Positions 1-7,974 of a stretch of 64,000 nt of DNA are shown here, one piece after another; within the stretch, counting starts at the first letter, position 1, and each line of letters begins with the position of its first letter. Source of the DNA: Rhodospirillales bacterium URHD0017 (GTDB lineage: Bacteria > Pseudomonadota > Alphaproteobacteria > Reyranellales > Reyranellaceae); contig FODP01000003.1 of NCBI GenBank assembly GCA_900110395.1, positions 372,001-436,000 on the forward strand, read 5' to 3'. The notes beneath the pieces were generated by a model. It was given only the letters and a program-made list of their open reading frames with translations. It was not told where the DNA came from and did not search any database. The translations under genes were made by a program, and so were the position numbers.

Positions 1-549
1 GTCGTCGGCACGCTCCGGATCTGCGACGAGGACGGCAACGAACTGCCCCAGGGCGAGGCCGGCATCGTCTATTTCGCCGACGGCCGGCCGTTCCAGTATC
101 ACAACGATCCCAAGAAGACCGCCGAATCACGCAACGCCAAAGGTTGGACCACGCTGGGCGACGTGGGCTACGTCGACGCCGACGGCTTCCTGCACCTCAC
201 CGACCGCAAGGCCTTCATGATCATCTCGGGCGGGGTGAACATCTACCCGCAGGAGGCCGAGAACCTCCTGATCACCCATCCCAGGGTCATGGACTGCGCC
301 GTGTTCGGCGTGCCCAATCCCGACTTCGGCGAGGAAGTGAAGGCCGTCGTCCAGCCGCGCGACATGGCAGACGCCGGACCGGCGCTGGCCGAGGAACTCC
401 TGGCCTTCTGCCGCCAGCATCTCTCCGCCATCAAATGCCCGCGCAGCATCGACTTCGAGGCCGAGCTGCCGCGCCATCCGACGGGCAAGCTCTATAAGCG
501 CCTGCTGCGCGACCGCTACTGGAAGGGGCGCGACAGCAAGATCGTGTAG
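1..549 (+). CDS. Acyl-CoA synthetase (AMP-forming), C-terminal part only
   Basis: The left edge cuts this gene, so only the last 182 residues are visible and reading frame 1 is open from base 1. It would activate a carboxylic acid to its acyl-CoA through an acyl-adenylate in the cytoplasm. The visible part holds the adenylate-forming family's GDVGYVD and DRKAFMIISGGVNIYP segments (the hinge region, about codons 53-83). It is followed by the C-terminal lid domain ending in PTGKLYKRLLR, which carries the usual catalytic lysine. The protein ends at a TAG at 547-549. A long- or medium-chain fatty acid or aryl acid could be the substrate; the specificity region lies outside the window. Confidence 0.9.
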   Translation, partial: VVGTLRICDEDGNELPQGEAGIVYFADGRPFQYHNDPKKTAESRNAKGWTTLGDVGYVDADGFLHLTDRKAFMIISGGVNIYPQEAENLLITHPRVMDCAVFGVPNPDFGEEVKAVVQPRDMADAGPALAEELLAFCRQHLSAIKCPRSIDFEAELPRHPTGKLYKRLLRDRYWKGRDSKIV

Positions 550-811
550 TGACAGCATTGCTTGCACGCGGTCGAAGCGATGCAAGCATTGGTGCGGCTG
601 CCGCCGGGACCTCTAGATGTGCCCCCTTCTGGAGCGCCAAAAGTCGCAATAGCGAAACGCGATGGCATCAAAGCAAAAAACTAACTATAGTTATTGACAA
701 GCACTACAGTTCACGGCAGAGTACGGCCGTCTGTCGCTCTTTCTCATCGTTTATCCGATCGATACTGCGTGAGCGCGGCCGCTCGTGCCCGGCAGCGGCT
801 CGCCCGTGCTC
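550..811. other. Intergenic region with an orphan promoter-like patch
   Basis: This 262-base gap lies between two genes that converge on it. Beyond the hairpin at 559-588 it holds an unusually A+T-rich stretch. That stretch has a perfect 12-base palindrome TAACTATAGTTA (682-693) directly abutting TTGACA (694-699). No convincing -10 box follows at 16-18 bases and no forward gene starts downstream, so I cannot assign a function. Confidence 0.35.
559..588. terminator. Hairpin after the acyl-CoA synthetase gene
   Basis: An 8-bp perfect stem (TGCTTGCA at 559-566 and TGCAAGCA at 581-588) with a 14-base loop starts 10 bases after the stop codon. No T-run follows, so it may be a weak or factor-assisted terminator. 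Confidence 0.35.
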
Positions 812-2113
812 CTAGGTCGCGACGCCGATGCCGCGCTGGTCGAGGAAGCGGTACCAGGTGATGAAAGCGGCGAGATAGAGCTTGTTCAGCCCGTGAAAGG
901 GCAATGGCTTCAATGCCGTCGGCGGCAAGGGCAGCGCCGCCGGATCGCCCGAGGCAATGTAGGCCGCCATCGCCCGCCCCATCGCCGACTGCAGCGCTAC
1001 GCCGCGGCCCATGCAGCCGATGTCGATCAGCAGCCCCGGCGCCGGCTCGTGCAGATGAGGCAGGTGATCGCGCGTGGCCGCGACCCGGCCGCCCCAGCGA
1101 TAGTCGATGGCGACGCCCTTCAGCTGCGGGAAGACCCGGCCCATCATCGTCTCCAGATGCTGCCAGTCCTGCGGGCCGTCGGGCTCGCGCATCGGCCCGC
1201 GTCCGCCGAGCAGAAAGCGGCCGGTATGGTCGAGACGGTAATAGAGCACGACACGCCGCGAATCGGACGTCGCCTGGCCGCCGGGCAGGATCGACTTGCG
1301 GACATTGTCCGACAGGGGCCTGGTCGCGATCTGGAAGGAGTTGGCGGCGATGATGGTCTGGCGCAGCCTGGGCCACAGGTCGCCGGTATAGCCGTTGGTC
1401 GCCAGCACCACGCGATCGGCCGTCAGCGTAGGGCCACTGGCCGTGCTCACGACCCATTTGCCGTTGTCGCGGGCGAGTCCGGTCGCTTGTGTCCCGCCGT
1501 GGATCGCAGCGCCGGCCGCGAGTGCCGCCCGCGCGAGGCCGCGGGCATAGGCCAGCGGCTGGACCACGCCGCCACGACGATCGATCCACGAGCAGAGATA
1601 CTGGTCGGTGCCGATGTGCTGCGCGGTCTCGGCCTTGTCGAGCAGGGCCACCGGGGCGCCGCGCCGCTCCCACTGCGCGACGCGCGACCGGAGCGGGCCG
1701 ACCATGTCGGCGGCATGCGCGCTCTGGATCCAGCCGTTGCGCGTGCTGGGCACGTCCATGCGATGCTTGTCGATCAGCTCCCACACGACGTCCGCCGTGC
1801 GGCTGGCGAAATCGACGAGGCGCGGACCGCGCTCGGGCCCGAACATGGTTTCGAGCTCGTCGGGATCGAACTTCAGGCCGGGGATCACCTGGCCGCCGTT
1901 GCGGCCGGAGCCGCCGAAGCCCGGCTCCCTCGCCTCGAGCACGACGGCCTTGATGCCGCGTTCCGCCAGATGCAACGCCGTCGACAGGCCGCAGTAACCG
2001 CCACCGACGATACAGACATCGGCCATGACCGATTCCGCAAGAGCGGGCGTGGCCGGTGCCGCCGGCGCTGTCGCCGCCCACAGCGAAGGTTCAAGAGGAA
2101 AAGGCTCGGCCAT
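812..2113 (-). CDS. FAD-dependent amine/amino-acid oxidoreductase (DAO family)
   Basis: The product has 433 residues and is probably a cytoplasmic or membrane-peripheral flavoenzyme that oxidises a secondary amine or amino acid, as gamma-glutamylputrescine oxidase and DadA-like enzymes do. The dinucleotide-binding motif IVGGGYCGLSTAL lies near residue 35, after a roughly 30-residue tail, followed by a glutamate-ending strand (VVLEARE) for the ADP ribose. The C-terminal part has the family's typical GRGVALQSAMGRAMA segment near the FAD. GTG at 2116 and ATG at 2113 are adjacent; I chose the ATG because GAGG lies about five bases upstream. The gene is transcribed away from its left-hand neighbour's hairpin and stands alone. 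The substrate is unknown. Confidence 0.8.
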   Translation of the reverse strand: MAEPFPLEPSLWAATAPAAPATPALAESVMADVCIVGGGYCGLSTALHLAERGIKAVVLEAREPGFGGSGRNGGQVIPGLKFDPDELETMFGPERGPRLVDFASRTADVVWELIDKHRMDVPSTRNGWIQSAHAADMVGPLRSRVAQWERRGAPVALLDKAETAQHIGTDQYLCSWIDRRGGVVQPLAYARGLARAALAAGAAIHGGTQATGLARDNGKWVVSTASGPTLTADRVVLATNGYTGDLWPRLRQTIIAANSFQIATRPLSDNVRKSILPGGQATSDSRRVVLYYRLDHTGRFLLGGRGPMREPDGPQDWQHLETMMGRVFPQLKGVAIDYRWGGRVAATRDHLPHLHEPAPGLLIDIGCMGRGVALQSAMGRAMAAYIASGDPAALPLPPTALKPLPFHGLNKLYLAAFITWYRFLDQRGIGVAT

Positions 2114-2210
2114 CACACCTCACGCAGGGCTACTGGCAAGCACGGAACGTGCCGCCCGACCCCATCCGCTCGGTCTAGCAGTTTCATGCCGTTGAAGTCG
2201 CCACCGCCGA

Positions 2211-2242
2211 TTGACTCCCGTGGATAACCAGTTATATGGTTA
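2211..2242 (+). promoter_or_regulatory. Promoter with overlapping operator-like palindrome
   Basis: TTGACT (2211-2216), 16 bases, then TATATG (2233-2238) looks like a sigma-70-type promoter. The inverted repeat TAACCA-N6-TGGTTA (2225-2242) is perfect and straddles the -10 box, the usual placement for a repressor. It lies 22 bases before the NTF2-like gene at 2265. No regulator gene is adjacent, so the binding protein is unknown. Confidence 0.5.
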
Positions 2243-2264
2243 GCCTTCCGAAGGGAGGGCTGCC

Positions 2265-2696
2265 ATGACCGCCGAGCTGCGCGCGCTGAACGCCAGGTTC
2301 ATCAACAACTTCATCACCAACGACGTGGCGGGACACGACGCCATCCTTCATGAGGGCTTCATCTGCATCGCGCCGACCGGCGCGCGGGTGAGCCGGGCCG
2401 ACTATCTCAAGGCCTGGGCGACCGGCTTCGACGCCGGGCGCATCCCCTACTACGACTATCGCGACGAGAAGATCGACGTGTTCGGCGACACCGCCCTGGT
2501 GCGCTCGACCAACAAGCGGGTCGGCCTGAAGGACGGTGTCGAGACCGTCAGCATGACCATGTACACCGACATCTATGTGCGCGACGGCGGTGCGTGGAAA
2601 TGCGTGCAGGCGCAAATCACGCCGGTCCAGCCCGCCAACTATCCGCCCGACGAAACGATCGTCCGCAAATACGTGAAGGGCGAAGTCCAGTCCTAG
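2265..2696 (+). CDS. NTF2-like / DUF4440-type small protein
   Basis: This 143-residue protein has the layout of the SnoaL/DUF4440 branch of the NTF2-like superfamily. It starts with a helical segment (LNARFINNFITNDVAGHDAIL), has a central aromatic stretch, and ends in beta strands with a VSMTMYTDIYVRDGGAWKCVQAQITPV pattern typical of the cone-shaped fold. Family members act as small enzymes or ligand-binding proteins, and no catalytic residues can be assigned here. The ATG has a strong GGGAGG five bases upstream. The quinone oxidoreductase gene follows 39 bases downstream on the same strand and may be co-transcribed. The promoter carries an operator-like palindrome at 2225-2242. Confidence 0.65.
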   Translation: MTAELRALNARFINNFITNDVAGHDAILHEGFICIAPTGARVSRADYLKAWATGFDAGRIPYYDYRDEKIDVFGDTALVRSTNKRVGLKDGVETVSMTMYTDIYVRDGGAWKCVQAQITPVQPANYPPDETIVRKYVKGEVQS

Positions 2697-2735
2697 ACGG
2701 CGTGCTATGGGGGACCTCGATCCAGGGAGGTCCCC

Positions 2736-3707
2736 ATGAAGGCAGCTGTCGTCACCGAAAATGGCGTCCAGGTAAAGGACGCGCCGAAGCCTGAGCCCAA
2801 GCCCAACGAGATTCTGATCAAGGTGCGCGCCGCCTCGCTGAACCGCGCCGATCTTGCGGTTGCGTCGGGCCAGGCGCACGGCCGGGTCGGTGGTGCGGGC
2901 ACCATCGTCGGCCTGGAATGCGCGGGCGAAGTCGAGGCTGTCGGCAGCGAGGTCAAGGATTTCAAGCCGGGCGATCGCGTGATGAGCTCGGCCGCCGGCG
3001 GCTTCGCCGAATACGCCGTCACCGATTGGGGCCGCGCCCACAAGATCCCGGCCAACAACATGACTTACGAGCAGGCGGCCTGCATGCCGGTGGCGGTGCA
3101 GACCATGCACAACGCCCTGGTCGGCGCCGGCCGATTGAAGAAGGGCGAAGCGGTGCTGATCCAGGGCGCCAGCTCGGGCGTCGGCCTGTTGGGCATGCAG
3201 ATCGCAAAGCACATGGGCGCTTCGATCGTGATGGGCACCTCGACCCACGACGGCCGTCGCGCGCGGCTGAAGGAGTTCGGCTGCGATCTCGCGCTCGACA
3301 CGCGCGATCCCAAGTGGCCCGACAAGGTCAAGGAAGCGACCGGCGGCAAGGGCGTCGACCTGATCGTCGACCAGGTGTCGGCGAGCGTCGCCAACCAGAA
3401 CATGGAAGCGGCCGCCATCCTCGGCCGCATCGTCAATGTCGGCCGGCTGGGCGGCATGAAGGGCGAGTTCAACTTCGACCTGCATGCGCTGAAGCGCATC
3501 GATTACATCGGTGTAACCTTCCGCACCCGCTCGCCCGAGGAGGTGCGCGCCATCGTCAAGGCGGCCCGTGCCGACCTGTGGCCGGCCATCGAGGCGGGCA
3601 AGTTGTCGCTGCCCATCGACAAGACCTTCCCCCTCGCCCAGGCCGCCGAGGCGCTTGCGCACATGAAGGCCAATGCCCATTTTGGCAAGATCGTCCTCGT
3701 TGTCTGA
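2736..3707 (+). CDS. Zinc-type / quinone oxidoreductase (MDR superfamily)
   Basis: This 323-residue cytoplasmic NAD(P)H-dependent oxidoreductase belongs to the medium-chain dehydrogenase family. The GroES-like N-terminal domain contains GLECAGEVEAVGSEV and GDRVMS. The Rossmann domain has the nucleotide-binding segment LIQGASSGVGLLGMQIAKHMG near residue 143. The ligands for the structural zinc are absent, as in the quinone oxidoreductase (QOR) branch. The start is set by GGGAGG five bases before ATG. A palindromic repeat and tldD follow. The substrate, quinone or enone, is not deducible. Confidence 0.85.
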   Translation: MKAAVVTENGVQVKDAPKPEPKPNEILIKVRAASLNRADLAVASGQAHGRVGGAGTIVGLECAGEVEAVGSEVKDFKPGDRVMSSAAGGFAEYAVTDWGRAHKIPANNMTYEQAACMPVAVQTMHNALVGAGRLKKGEAVLIQGASSGVGLLGMQIAKHMGASIVMGTSTHDGRRARLKEFGCDLALDTRDPKWPDKVKEATGGKGVDLIVDQVSASVANQNMEAAAILGRIVNVGRLGGMKGEFNFDLHALKRIDYIGVTFRTRSPEEVRAIVKAARADLWPAIEAGKLSLPIDKTFPLAQAAEALAHMKANAHFGKIVLVV

Positions 3708-3713
3708 AGTCTG

Positions 3714-3772
3714 GGAGCGCGGACCTCCAGGTCCGCATCATGTTCATGAGCGGACCTGGAGGTCCGCGCTCC
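3714..3772. repeat. BIME-like pair of REP palindromes
   Basis: Two 23-base arms (3714-3736 and 3750-3772) are perfect reverse complements around a 13-base gap. Each arm starts or ends with GGAGCGCG/CGCGCTCC and itself folds as GCGGACCT-CC-AGGTCCGC. The same unit occurs singly at 16353-16380, and elements of the same design lie at 32975-33056 and 45631-45691. It sits 6 bases after the oxidoreductase stop codon and may also terminate transcription or protect the mRNA end. Confidence 0.85.
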
Positions 3773-3796
3773 AAAGACAGTGAAAAGGAGCCAGTC

Positions 3797-5242
3797 ATGG
3801 CCAAGTCGATCAACCATCTCGCCGCCGCCGACAACCTGTTCTTCGGCAAGGGCGCTCTCGATCGCCGCAAGACGGAGAAGATGGTCGACGACGCGCTCGC
3901 CGGCTGCGATGACGGCGAGCTGTTCCTGGAGTACGAGCAGAGCGAGAGCCTGGCGTTCGACGACGGCAAGCTCAAGAGTGCATCGTTCGATACCACCCAG
4001 GGCTTCGGCCTGCGCAGCGTCGCCGGCGAAGCGACGGGCTTCGCCCATGCCTCGGCCCTCGACGAGCAGGCGCTGAAGCGGGCGGTCGCCACCGTCAAGG
4101 CGGTGCGTGCCGGCCACAGCGGCGAGATGGGCGAGGCGCCGCGCGGCACCAACCGGCTCCTCTACGCCGACGACAATCCGATCGACGGCGAAGCCTTCGC
4201 CCGCAAGGTGGCGCTGTTGCAGGAGATCGACGCCTACGTGCGCGGCAAGGAGCCGAAGGCGCGCCAGGTTTCGATCTCGCTTTCCGGCTCGTGGCAGGTG
4301 GTCGAGATCATCAAGGCCGGCGGATGGCGCGCCGCCGACGTCCGTCCGCTGGTGCGGCTGAACGTCAGCGTGGTCTGCGCCGACGGCAGCCGCATGGAAG
4401 CCGGCAGCACCGGCTCGGGTCGGCGCGCCGCCTATGGCGACATCTTCAAGCCGGAGTACTGGAAGCGCGAGGCCGACGAGGCGATCCGCCAGTCGCTGGT
4501 CAACCTGCAGTCGGTGCCGGCGCCGGCCGGCGAGATGCCGGTGGTGCTGGGTTCGGGCTGGTCGGGCGTACTGTGGCACGAGGCGGTCGGTCACGGACTG
4601 GAAGGCGATTTCCACCGCAAGAAGACATCGGTCTTCACCCGTATGATGGGCGACATGATCGCCTCGCCCGGCGTCACCGTCGTCGATGACGGCACGCTCG
4701 CCGATCGCCGCGGCTCGCTCACCATCGACGACGAGGGCACGCCGACCCAACGCAACGTGCTGATCGAGAACGGCCGCCTGATCGGCCTGATGCAGGACCG
4801 CCAGAACGCGCGCCTGATGGGCGTGAAGCCGACCGGCAACGGCCGGCGTCAGGGCCATGCCTATGCGCCGATGCCGCGCATGACCAACACCTTCATGCTG
4901 GGCGGGACCGCGGATCCGAAGGAAATCATCGCCTCGGTGAAGAAGGGCCTCTACTGCGCCAACTTCGGTGGCGGCCAGGTCGACATCGTCTCGGGCAAGT
5001 TCGTGTTCACCGTCACCGAGGGTTACCTGATCGAGGACGGCAAGCTCGCCGCGCCCGTGAAGGGCGCCACCCTGATCGGCGCCGGCTCCGAGGCGCTGAC
5101 CAAGGTCGGCATGGTCGGCAACGACATGTCGCTCGATCCCGGCATCGGCACCTGTGGCAAGGACGGCCAGGGCGTGCCGGTCGGCGTCGGCCAGCCGACG
5201 CTGCGCATCGACGCGCTGACCGTGGGCGGCACGGCGACCTGA
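3797..5242 (+). CDS. tldD: Metalloprotease TldD
   Basis: The product is a 481-residue cytoplasmic zinc protease subunit. With PmbA (TldE) it forms a heterodimer that trims unstructured peptides, known from microcin B17 maturation and CcdA degradation. The zinc-binding motif HEAVGH is at residues 261-266. The C-terminal part has the family's CANFGGGQVDIVSG segment and GTCGKDGQGVPVGVGQP near the end, and the length matches the family. The ATG has AAGGAG six bases upstream. The partner gene pmbA is in this window but 26 kb away at 30362, so the two are unlinked here. A hairpin follows the stop codon. Confidence 0.95.
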   Translation: MAKSINHLAAADNLFFGKGALDRRKTEKMVDDALAGCDDGELFLEYEQSESLAFDDGKLKSASFDTTQGFGLRSVAGEATGFAHASALDEQALKRAVATVKAVRAGHSGEMGEAPRGTNRLLYADDNPIDGEAFARKVALLQEIDAYVRGKEPKARQVSISLSGSWQVVEIIKAGGWRAADVRPLVRLNVSVVCADGSRMEAGSTGSGRRAAYGDIFKPEYWKREADEAIRQSLVNLQSVPAPAGEMPVVLGSGWSGVLWHEAVGHGLEGDFHRKKTSVFTRMMGDMIASPGVTVVDDGTLADRRGSLTIDDEGTPTQRNVLIENGRLIGLMQDRQNARLMGVKPTGNGRRQGHAYAPMPRMTNTFMLGGTADPKEIIASVKKGLYCANFGGGQVDIVSGKFVFTVTEGYLIEDGKLAAPVKGATLIGAGSEALTKVGMVGNDMSLDPGIGTCGKDGQGVPVGVGQPTLRIDALTVGGTAT

Positions 5243-5262
5243 TCCTCCTACGCGCCTGCGGC

Positions 5263-5288
5263 GCTTCGGAGGGCAAGCCCTCCGAAGC
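5263..5288. terminator. Bidirectional terminator between tldD and the cupin gene
   Basis: A 12-bp perfect stem (5263-5274 and 5277-5288) with a two-base loop lies between two convergent genes. Its right arm touches the cupin stop codon. It can serve both strands, although T-runs are poor. Confidence 0.6.
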
Positions 5289-5716
5289 TACGAAGTGGAG
5301 GAGGAGGCCGGCGCCTTGCCGTAATCGGCGTCACTCACCGGCTCGAACCAGCTCGTCGCCTCGCCCTTCTCGTTGGTCTCCGACATGGCGAGATGGACCA
5401 TCATGGTGTCCGGCGCCGAACCGTGCCAATGGCGCGCGTTCGGCGGAATGACCACCGTATCGCCCGGCCTGATCTCCTGCACCGGTTCGCCTTCAAGCTG
5501 GTAGCGACCGACACCGGACAGAACGTAGAGGACCTGGCCGACGGCGTGCTTGTGCCAGTTGGTGCGGCCGCCCGGCATGAACGACACACGCGACGCGCGC
5601 AGCCGCGACGGGCCTTCCGGTGCGAACACGGGATCGGACAGAACCGTACCGACGAAGTTGGCCGGCTCCGCCTTCGCAGTCGGACGGGCGGCGGCTCGCA
5701 TGATCCTGGGCTTCAT
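5288..5716 (-). CDS. Cupin-domain protein
   Basis: This 142-residue single-domain cupin is probably a small metal-binding enzyme or sensor. The first cupin motif is visible as NWHKHAVGQVLYVLSGVGRYQLEGE (metal ligands H, H, E/Q). The second runs through RPGDTVVIPPNARHWHGSAPD with its histidine pair. The N-terminal 25 residues are basic and alanine-rich, with no clear signal peptide. Similar stand-alone cupins next to oxidoreductases include hydroxynitrile-lyase-like and carboxymuconolactone-linked proteins, but no such partner is present. It converges with tldD across a shared hairpin. Confidence 0.8.
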   Translation of the reverse strand: MKPRIMRAAARPTAKAEPANFVGTVLSDPVFAPEGPSRLRASRVSFMPGGRTNWHKHAVGQVLYVLSGVGRYQLEGEPVQEIRPGDTVVIPPNARHWHGSAPDTMMVHLAMSETNEKGEATSWFEPVSDADYGKAPASSSTS

Positions 5717-5777
5717 GGCGTTTCCTCGTTGTTGTGACGTTGAGGCCGATCCTAGCGCGGATTCGTCTTCTACATCA

Positions 5778-5800
5778 CCTCCCCCGTCTTACGGGGGAGG
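5778..5800. repeat. CCTCCCC-type intergenic hairpin
   Basis: Perfect 10-bp arms CCTCCCCCGT (5778-5787) and its reverse complement (5791-5800) flank a three-base loop. It lies just past the end of the ketopantoate-reductase-like gene. It belongs to the same style as hairpins at 7931-7960, 30249-30270, 36443-36465, 48624-48650 and 48725-48749. Confidence 0.6.
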
Positions 5801-5817
5801 AATGAGAGGGAGCGCGG

Positions 5818-6804
5818 TCACGGCACATAGAGTCCCTTGGCATGGGCCAGGGCCACGCAGATCGATTCGATGGCATCCAGCGTCGGCGTATCGACGCCGG
5901 CACTGCGGGCGAAGGCGACCGGCGCGCGCACGATCGATTCGATCTCCATCGGCCGGCCGAGATCGTAGTCCTGCAGGATCGACGGCCGGTGGCTGGTGTA
6001 GACCCGCTTGGCCCCATAACGCTGGTCCGGATGATCGTCGAGGACCACGCCGTGGGCGGCAGCGACCGCCAGCGCCTCGGTATGGGCGCGCCGCGACAGG
6101 CGGTTGATCAGCGGCGTCTTCTGGACGTAGGCGGGCTGCCCCGTGACCAGGCAGACCGTCGAGCCGGTGAGGTTGGCCATCAGCTTGTGCCAGATCTCGT
6201 AGCGGATGTCGGCGGTCGCGGGCGAGGCGATGCCGGCCGCCTTGAGTGCGGCGCGCAACGCCTCGATGCGCGGGCTGGCGCGATCGTCGGGCTCGCCGAC
6301 CCACAGGGTGTTGCGGTCGGGCACTTCGTTCTCGACCACGCCCGGCTCGATCACGTGGTTGGGCGAGCTCACGACCGCGCCGACCACGCGGTGCATGCCG
6401 ACCGCCGTGGCGAGCGCGCTGCCGGGATCGAGACGGCTGAGATCGGGCGCCGGCGGCCGCGACTTGGCGAGCCCGTGGCCATACCACCAGGGAATGCCGT
6501 TCTGCACGAAGGCGACGGCGGTATCGGGCCCGAGCAGGGGTCCGATATTGTCCGCGAGCGCGTGCTGGCCCGACGCCTTCAGGGTCACCAGCACGGCGTC
6601 CTGCGGCCCGAGATCGGCCGGTCGGTCGGATGCCTTCACCTTGGCCACGATCTTCTTGTCGCCCGCCAGCAAGGTGAGGCCGCGCGCCCGGATCGCCTCC
6701 AGGTGGGCGCCGCGCGCCACGATCGAGACCTCGTTGCCGGCGTCAGCCAGTCGCGCCGCGAAATTGCCGCCGATGGCGCCGGCCCCGTATACGCAAATCC
6801 GCAT
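5818..6804 (-). CDS. Ketopantoate reductase (PanE/ApbA)-family oxidoreductase
   Basis: This 328-residue cytoplasmic NADPH-dependent reductase matches the 2-dehydropantoate 2-reductase family: an N-terminal Rossmann motif YGAGAIGGNFAARL at residues 5-18, a middle segment with a conserved lysine (LVTLKASGQHAL), NGIPWW, and a helical C-terminal domain beginning near EIWHKLMANLTGS. I start it at the ATG at 6804 (MRICVYGAG), because an in-frame extension to 6966 would add 54 low-complexity residues before the dinucleotide fold. Family paralogues often act on substrates other than ketopantoate. No other pantothenate gene is in the window, so the exact substrate is open. Confidence 0.82.
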   Translation of the reverse strand: MRICVYGAGAIGGNFAARLADAGNEVSIVARGAHLEAIRARGLTLLAGDKKIVAKVKASDRPADLGPQDAVLVTLKASGQHALADNIGPLLGPDTAVAFVQNGIPWWYGHGLAKSRPPAPDLSRLDPGSALATAVGMHRVVGAVVSSPNHVIEPGVVENEVPDRNTLWVGEPDDRASPRIEALRAALKAAGIASPATADIRYEIWHKLMANLTGSTVCLVTGQPAYVQKTPLINRLSRRAHTEALAVAAAHGVVLDDHPDQRYGAKRVYTSHRPSILQDYDLGRPMEIESIVRAPVAFARSAGVDTPTLDAIESICVALAHAKGLYVP

Positions 6805-6856
6805 GCTCCGCTCTCCGCTCCTGCCGTAGGCTTGCTCCCAACCAGGAGGAAGCAGC

Positions 6857-7918
6857 ATGGCCGACGGTGAATATCGCGGACTGATCCATCGGAACAGTGC
6901 CGATCTCGCGGCCTGGCTGGCCAAGCGGCCTGCCGAGGCGGCGCTGGAGGCCGACCTGCCGATCATCGACCCGCACCACCACCTGTGGGACGCCCCGCAC
7001 CGCGACCGCGGCCGCTACTTCCTGCCCGAGCTGCTGGACGACACCAGTGGCGGACACAACATCGTCTCGACGGTGTTCCTCGAATGCCAGGCGATGTTCC
7101 GCGCCAGCGGGCCGGACGAGATGAAGCCCGTCGGCGAGGTCGAGTTCGTGAACGGCGTCGCCGCCCAGAGCGCTTCCGGTCAGTACGGCAAGACGCGCGC
7201 CTGCGAGGCGATCATCGGCTGGGCCGACCTGATGCTGGGCAGCCGCGTGCGTGCCGTGCTTGAGGCAGAGATCGCCGTCGCCGGCGGCCGCTTCCGCGGC
7301 GTGCGCTACGGCACGTCATGGGACGAAGGCGTGGCCGGCAAGCATGTCTCGCGGCCGATTCCGCGCCACCGCCTGCTCGACCCCAAGTTCCGCGAAGGCT
7401 TTGCCGAGCTCGGCAAGCTCGGGCTCACCTTCGACTCCTGGCACTTCTTTCCGCAGCTTCCCGACCTGCTGGACATCGCCCGCGCCTTCCCCGGGCAGAC
7501 GATCATCGTCGACCATGTCGGCGGCCATCTCGGCATCGGCCAGTATGCCGGCAAGCAGGCCGAGACCCTGCCGGTCTGGAAGAAGAACATGCAGGACCTC
7601 GCCGGCTGCCCGAACGTCGTCGTCAAGCTGGGCGGGCTCGGCATGACCTCTTTTGGCTTCGGCTTCGAGTTGCGCGAGGCACCGCCGTCGTCGCAGGAGC
7701 TGGCGGCCGCCTGGAAGCCCTACATCGAGACCTGCATCGACCTGTTCGGTCCCGAGCGCTGCATGTTCGAGAGCAACTTCCCACCCGACAAGCAGTCGTG
7801 CGGCTACACCGAACTGTGGAACGCCTTCAAGATCATCACCAAGGGCGCCTCGGCCGCGGAGAAGAAGGCGCTGTACAGCGGCACCGCGGCGCGCGTGTAC
7901 AGGATGATCGCGCCGTAA
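6857..7918 (+). CDS. Amidohydrolase family 2 (ACMSD-like) metal-dependent hydrolase
   Basis: This 353-residue TIM-barrel metalloenzyme has a metal-binding IIDPHHHLWD motif near residue 36 and later barrel strands DSWHFFPQLPDLLDIA, TIIVDHVGG and ERCMFESNFPPDK with the family's histidines and acidic residue. Members hydrolyse lactones or decarboxylate ring-cleavage products; related proteins include the 2-pyrone-4,6-dicarboxylate lactonase group. The ATG has AGGAGG seven bases upstream. The divergent ketopantoate-reductase-like gene starts only 52 bases away, so the two promoters must share that short gap. Confidence 0.85.
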   Translation: MADGEYRGLIHRNSADLAAWLAKRPAEAALEADLPIIDPHHHLWDAPHRDRGRYFLPELLDDTSGGHNIVSTVFLECQAMFRASGPDEMKPVGEVEFVNGVAAQSASGQYGKTRACEAIIGWADLMLGSRVRAVLEAEIAVAGGRFRGVRYGTSWDEGVAGKHVSRPIPRHRLLDPKFREGFAELGKLGLTFDSWHFFPQLPDLLDIARAFPGQTIIVDHVGGHLGIGQYAGKQAETLPVWKKNMQDLAGCPNVVVKLGGLGMTSFGFGFELREAPPSSQELAAAWKPYIETCIDLFGPERCMFESNFPPDKQSCGYTELWNAFKIITKGASAAEKKALYSGTAARVYRMIAP

Positions 7919-7925
7919 TCATGCT

Positions 7926-7965
7926 CTCATGTTCCTCTCCCCGTAGCGGGGGAGAGGAACATGAG
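7926..7965. terminator. Long perfect hairpin between convergent genes
   Basis: Arms 7926-7942 and 7949-7965 are perfectly complementary over 17 bp with a six-base loop; the core is GTTCCTCTCCCC. It lies 8 bases after the amidohydrolase stop and 9 bases before the end of the opposing binding-protein gene, so it can act on both transcripts. It also resembles the CCTCCCC hairpin family. Confidence 0.7.
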
Positions 7966-7974
7966 CAACGTGAG

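Noticed and set aside
785..2227. A 480-residue plus-strand frame over the FAD oxidoreductase
   Set aside because: It is an antisense shadow of a clear FAD-enzyme gene, with arginine-rich low-complexity sequence.
6805..6966. A longer start for the ketopantoate-reductase-like protein
   Set aside because: The extra 54 residues are low-complexity and precede the Rossmann motif that begins family members; they overlap the promoter of the divergent amidohydrolase.
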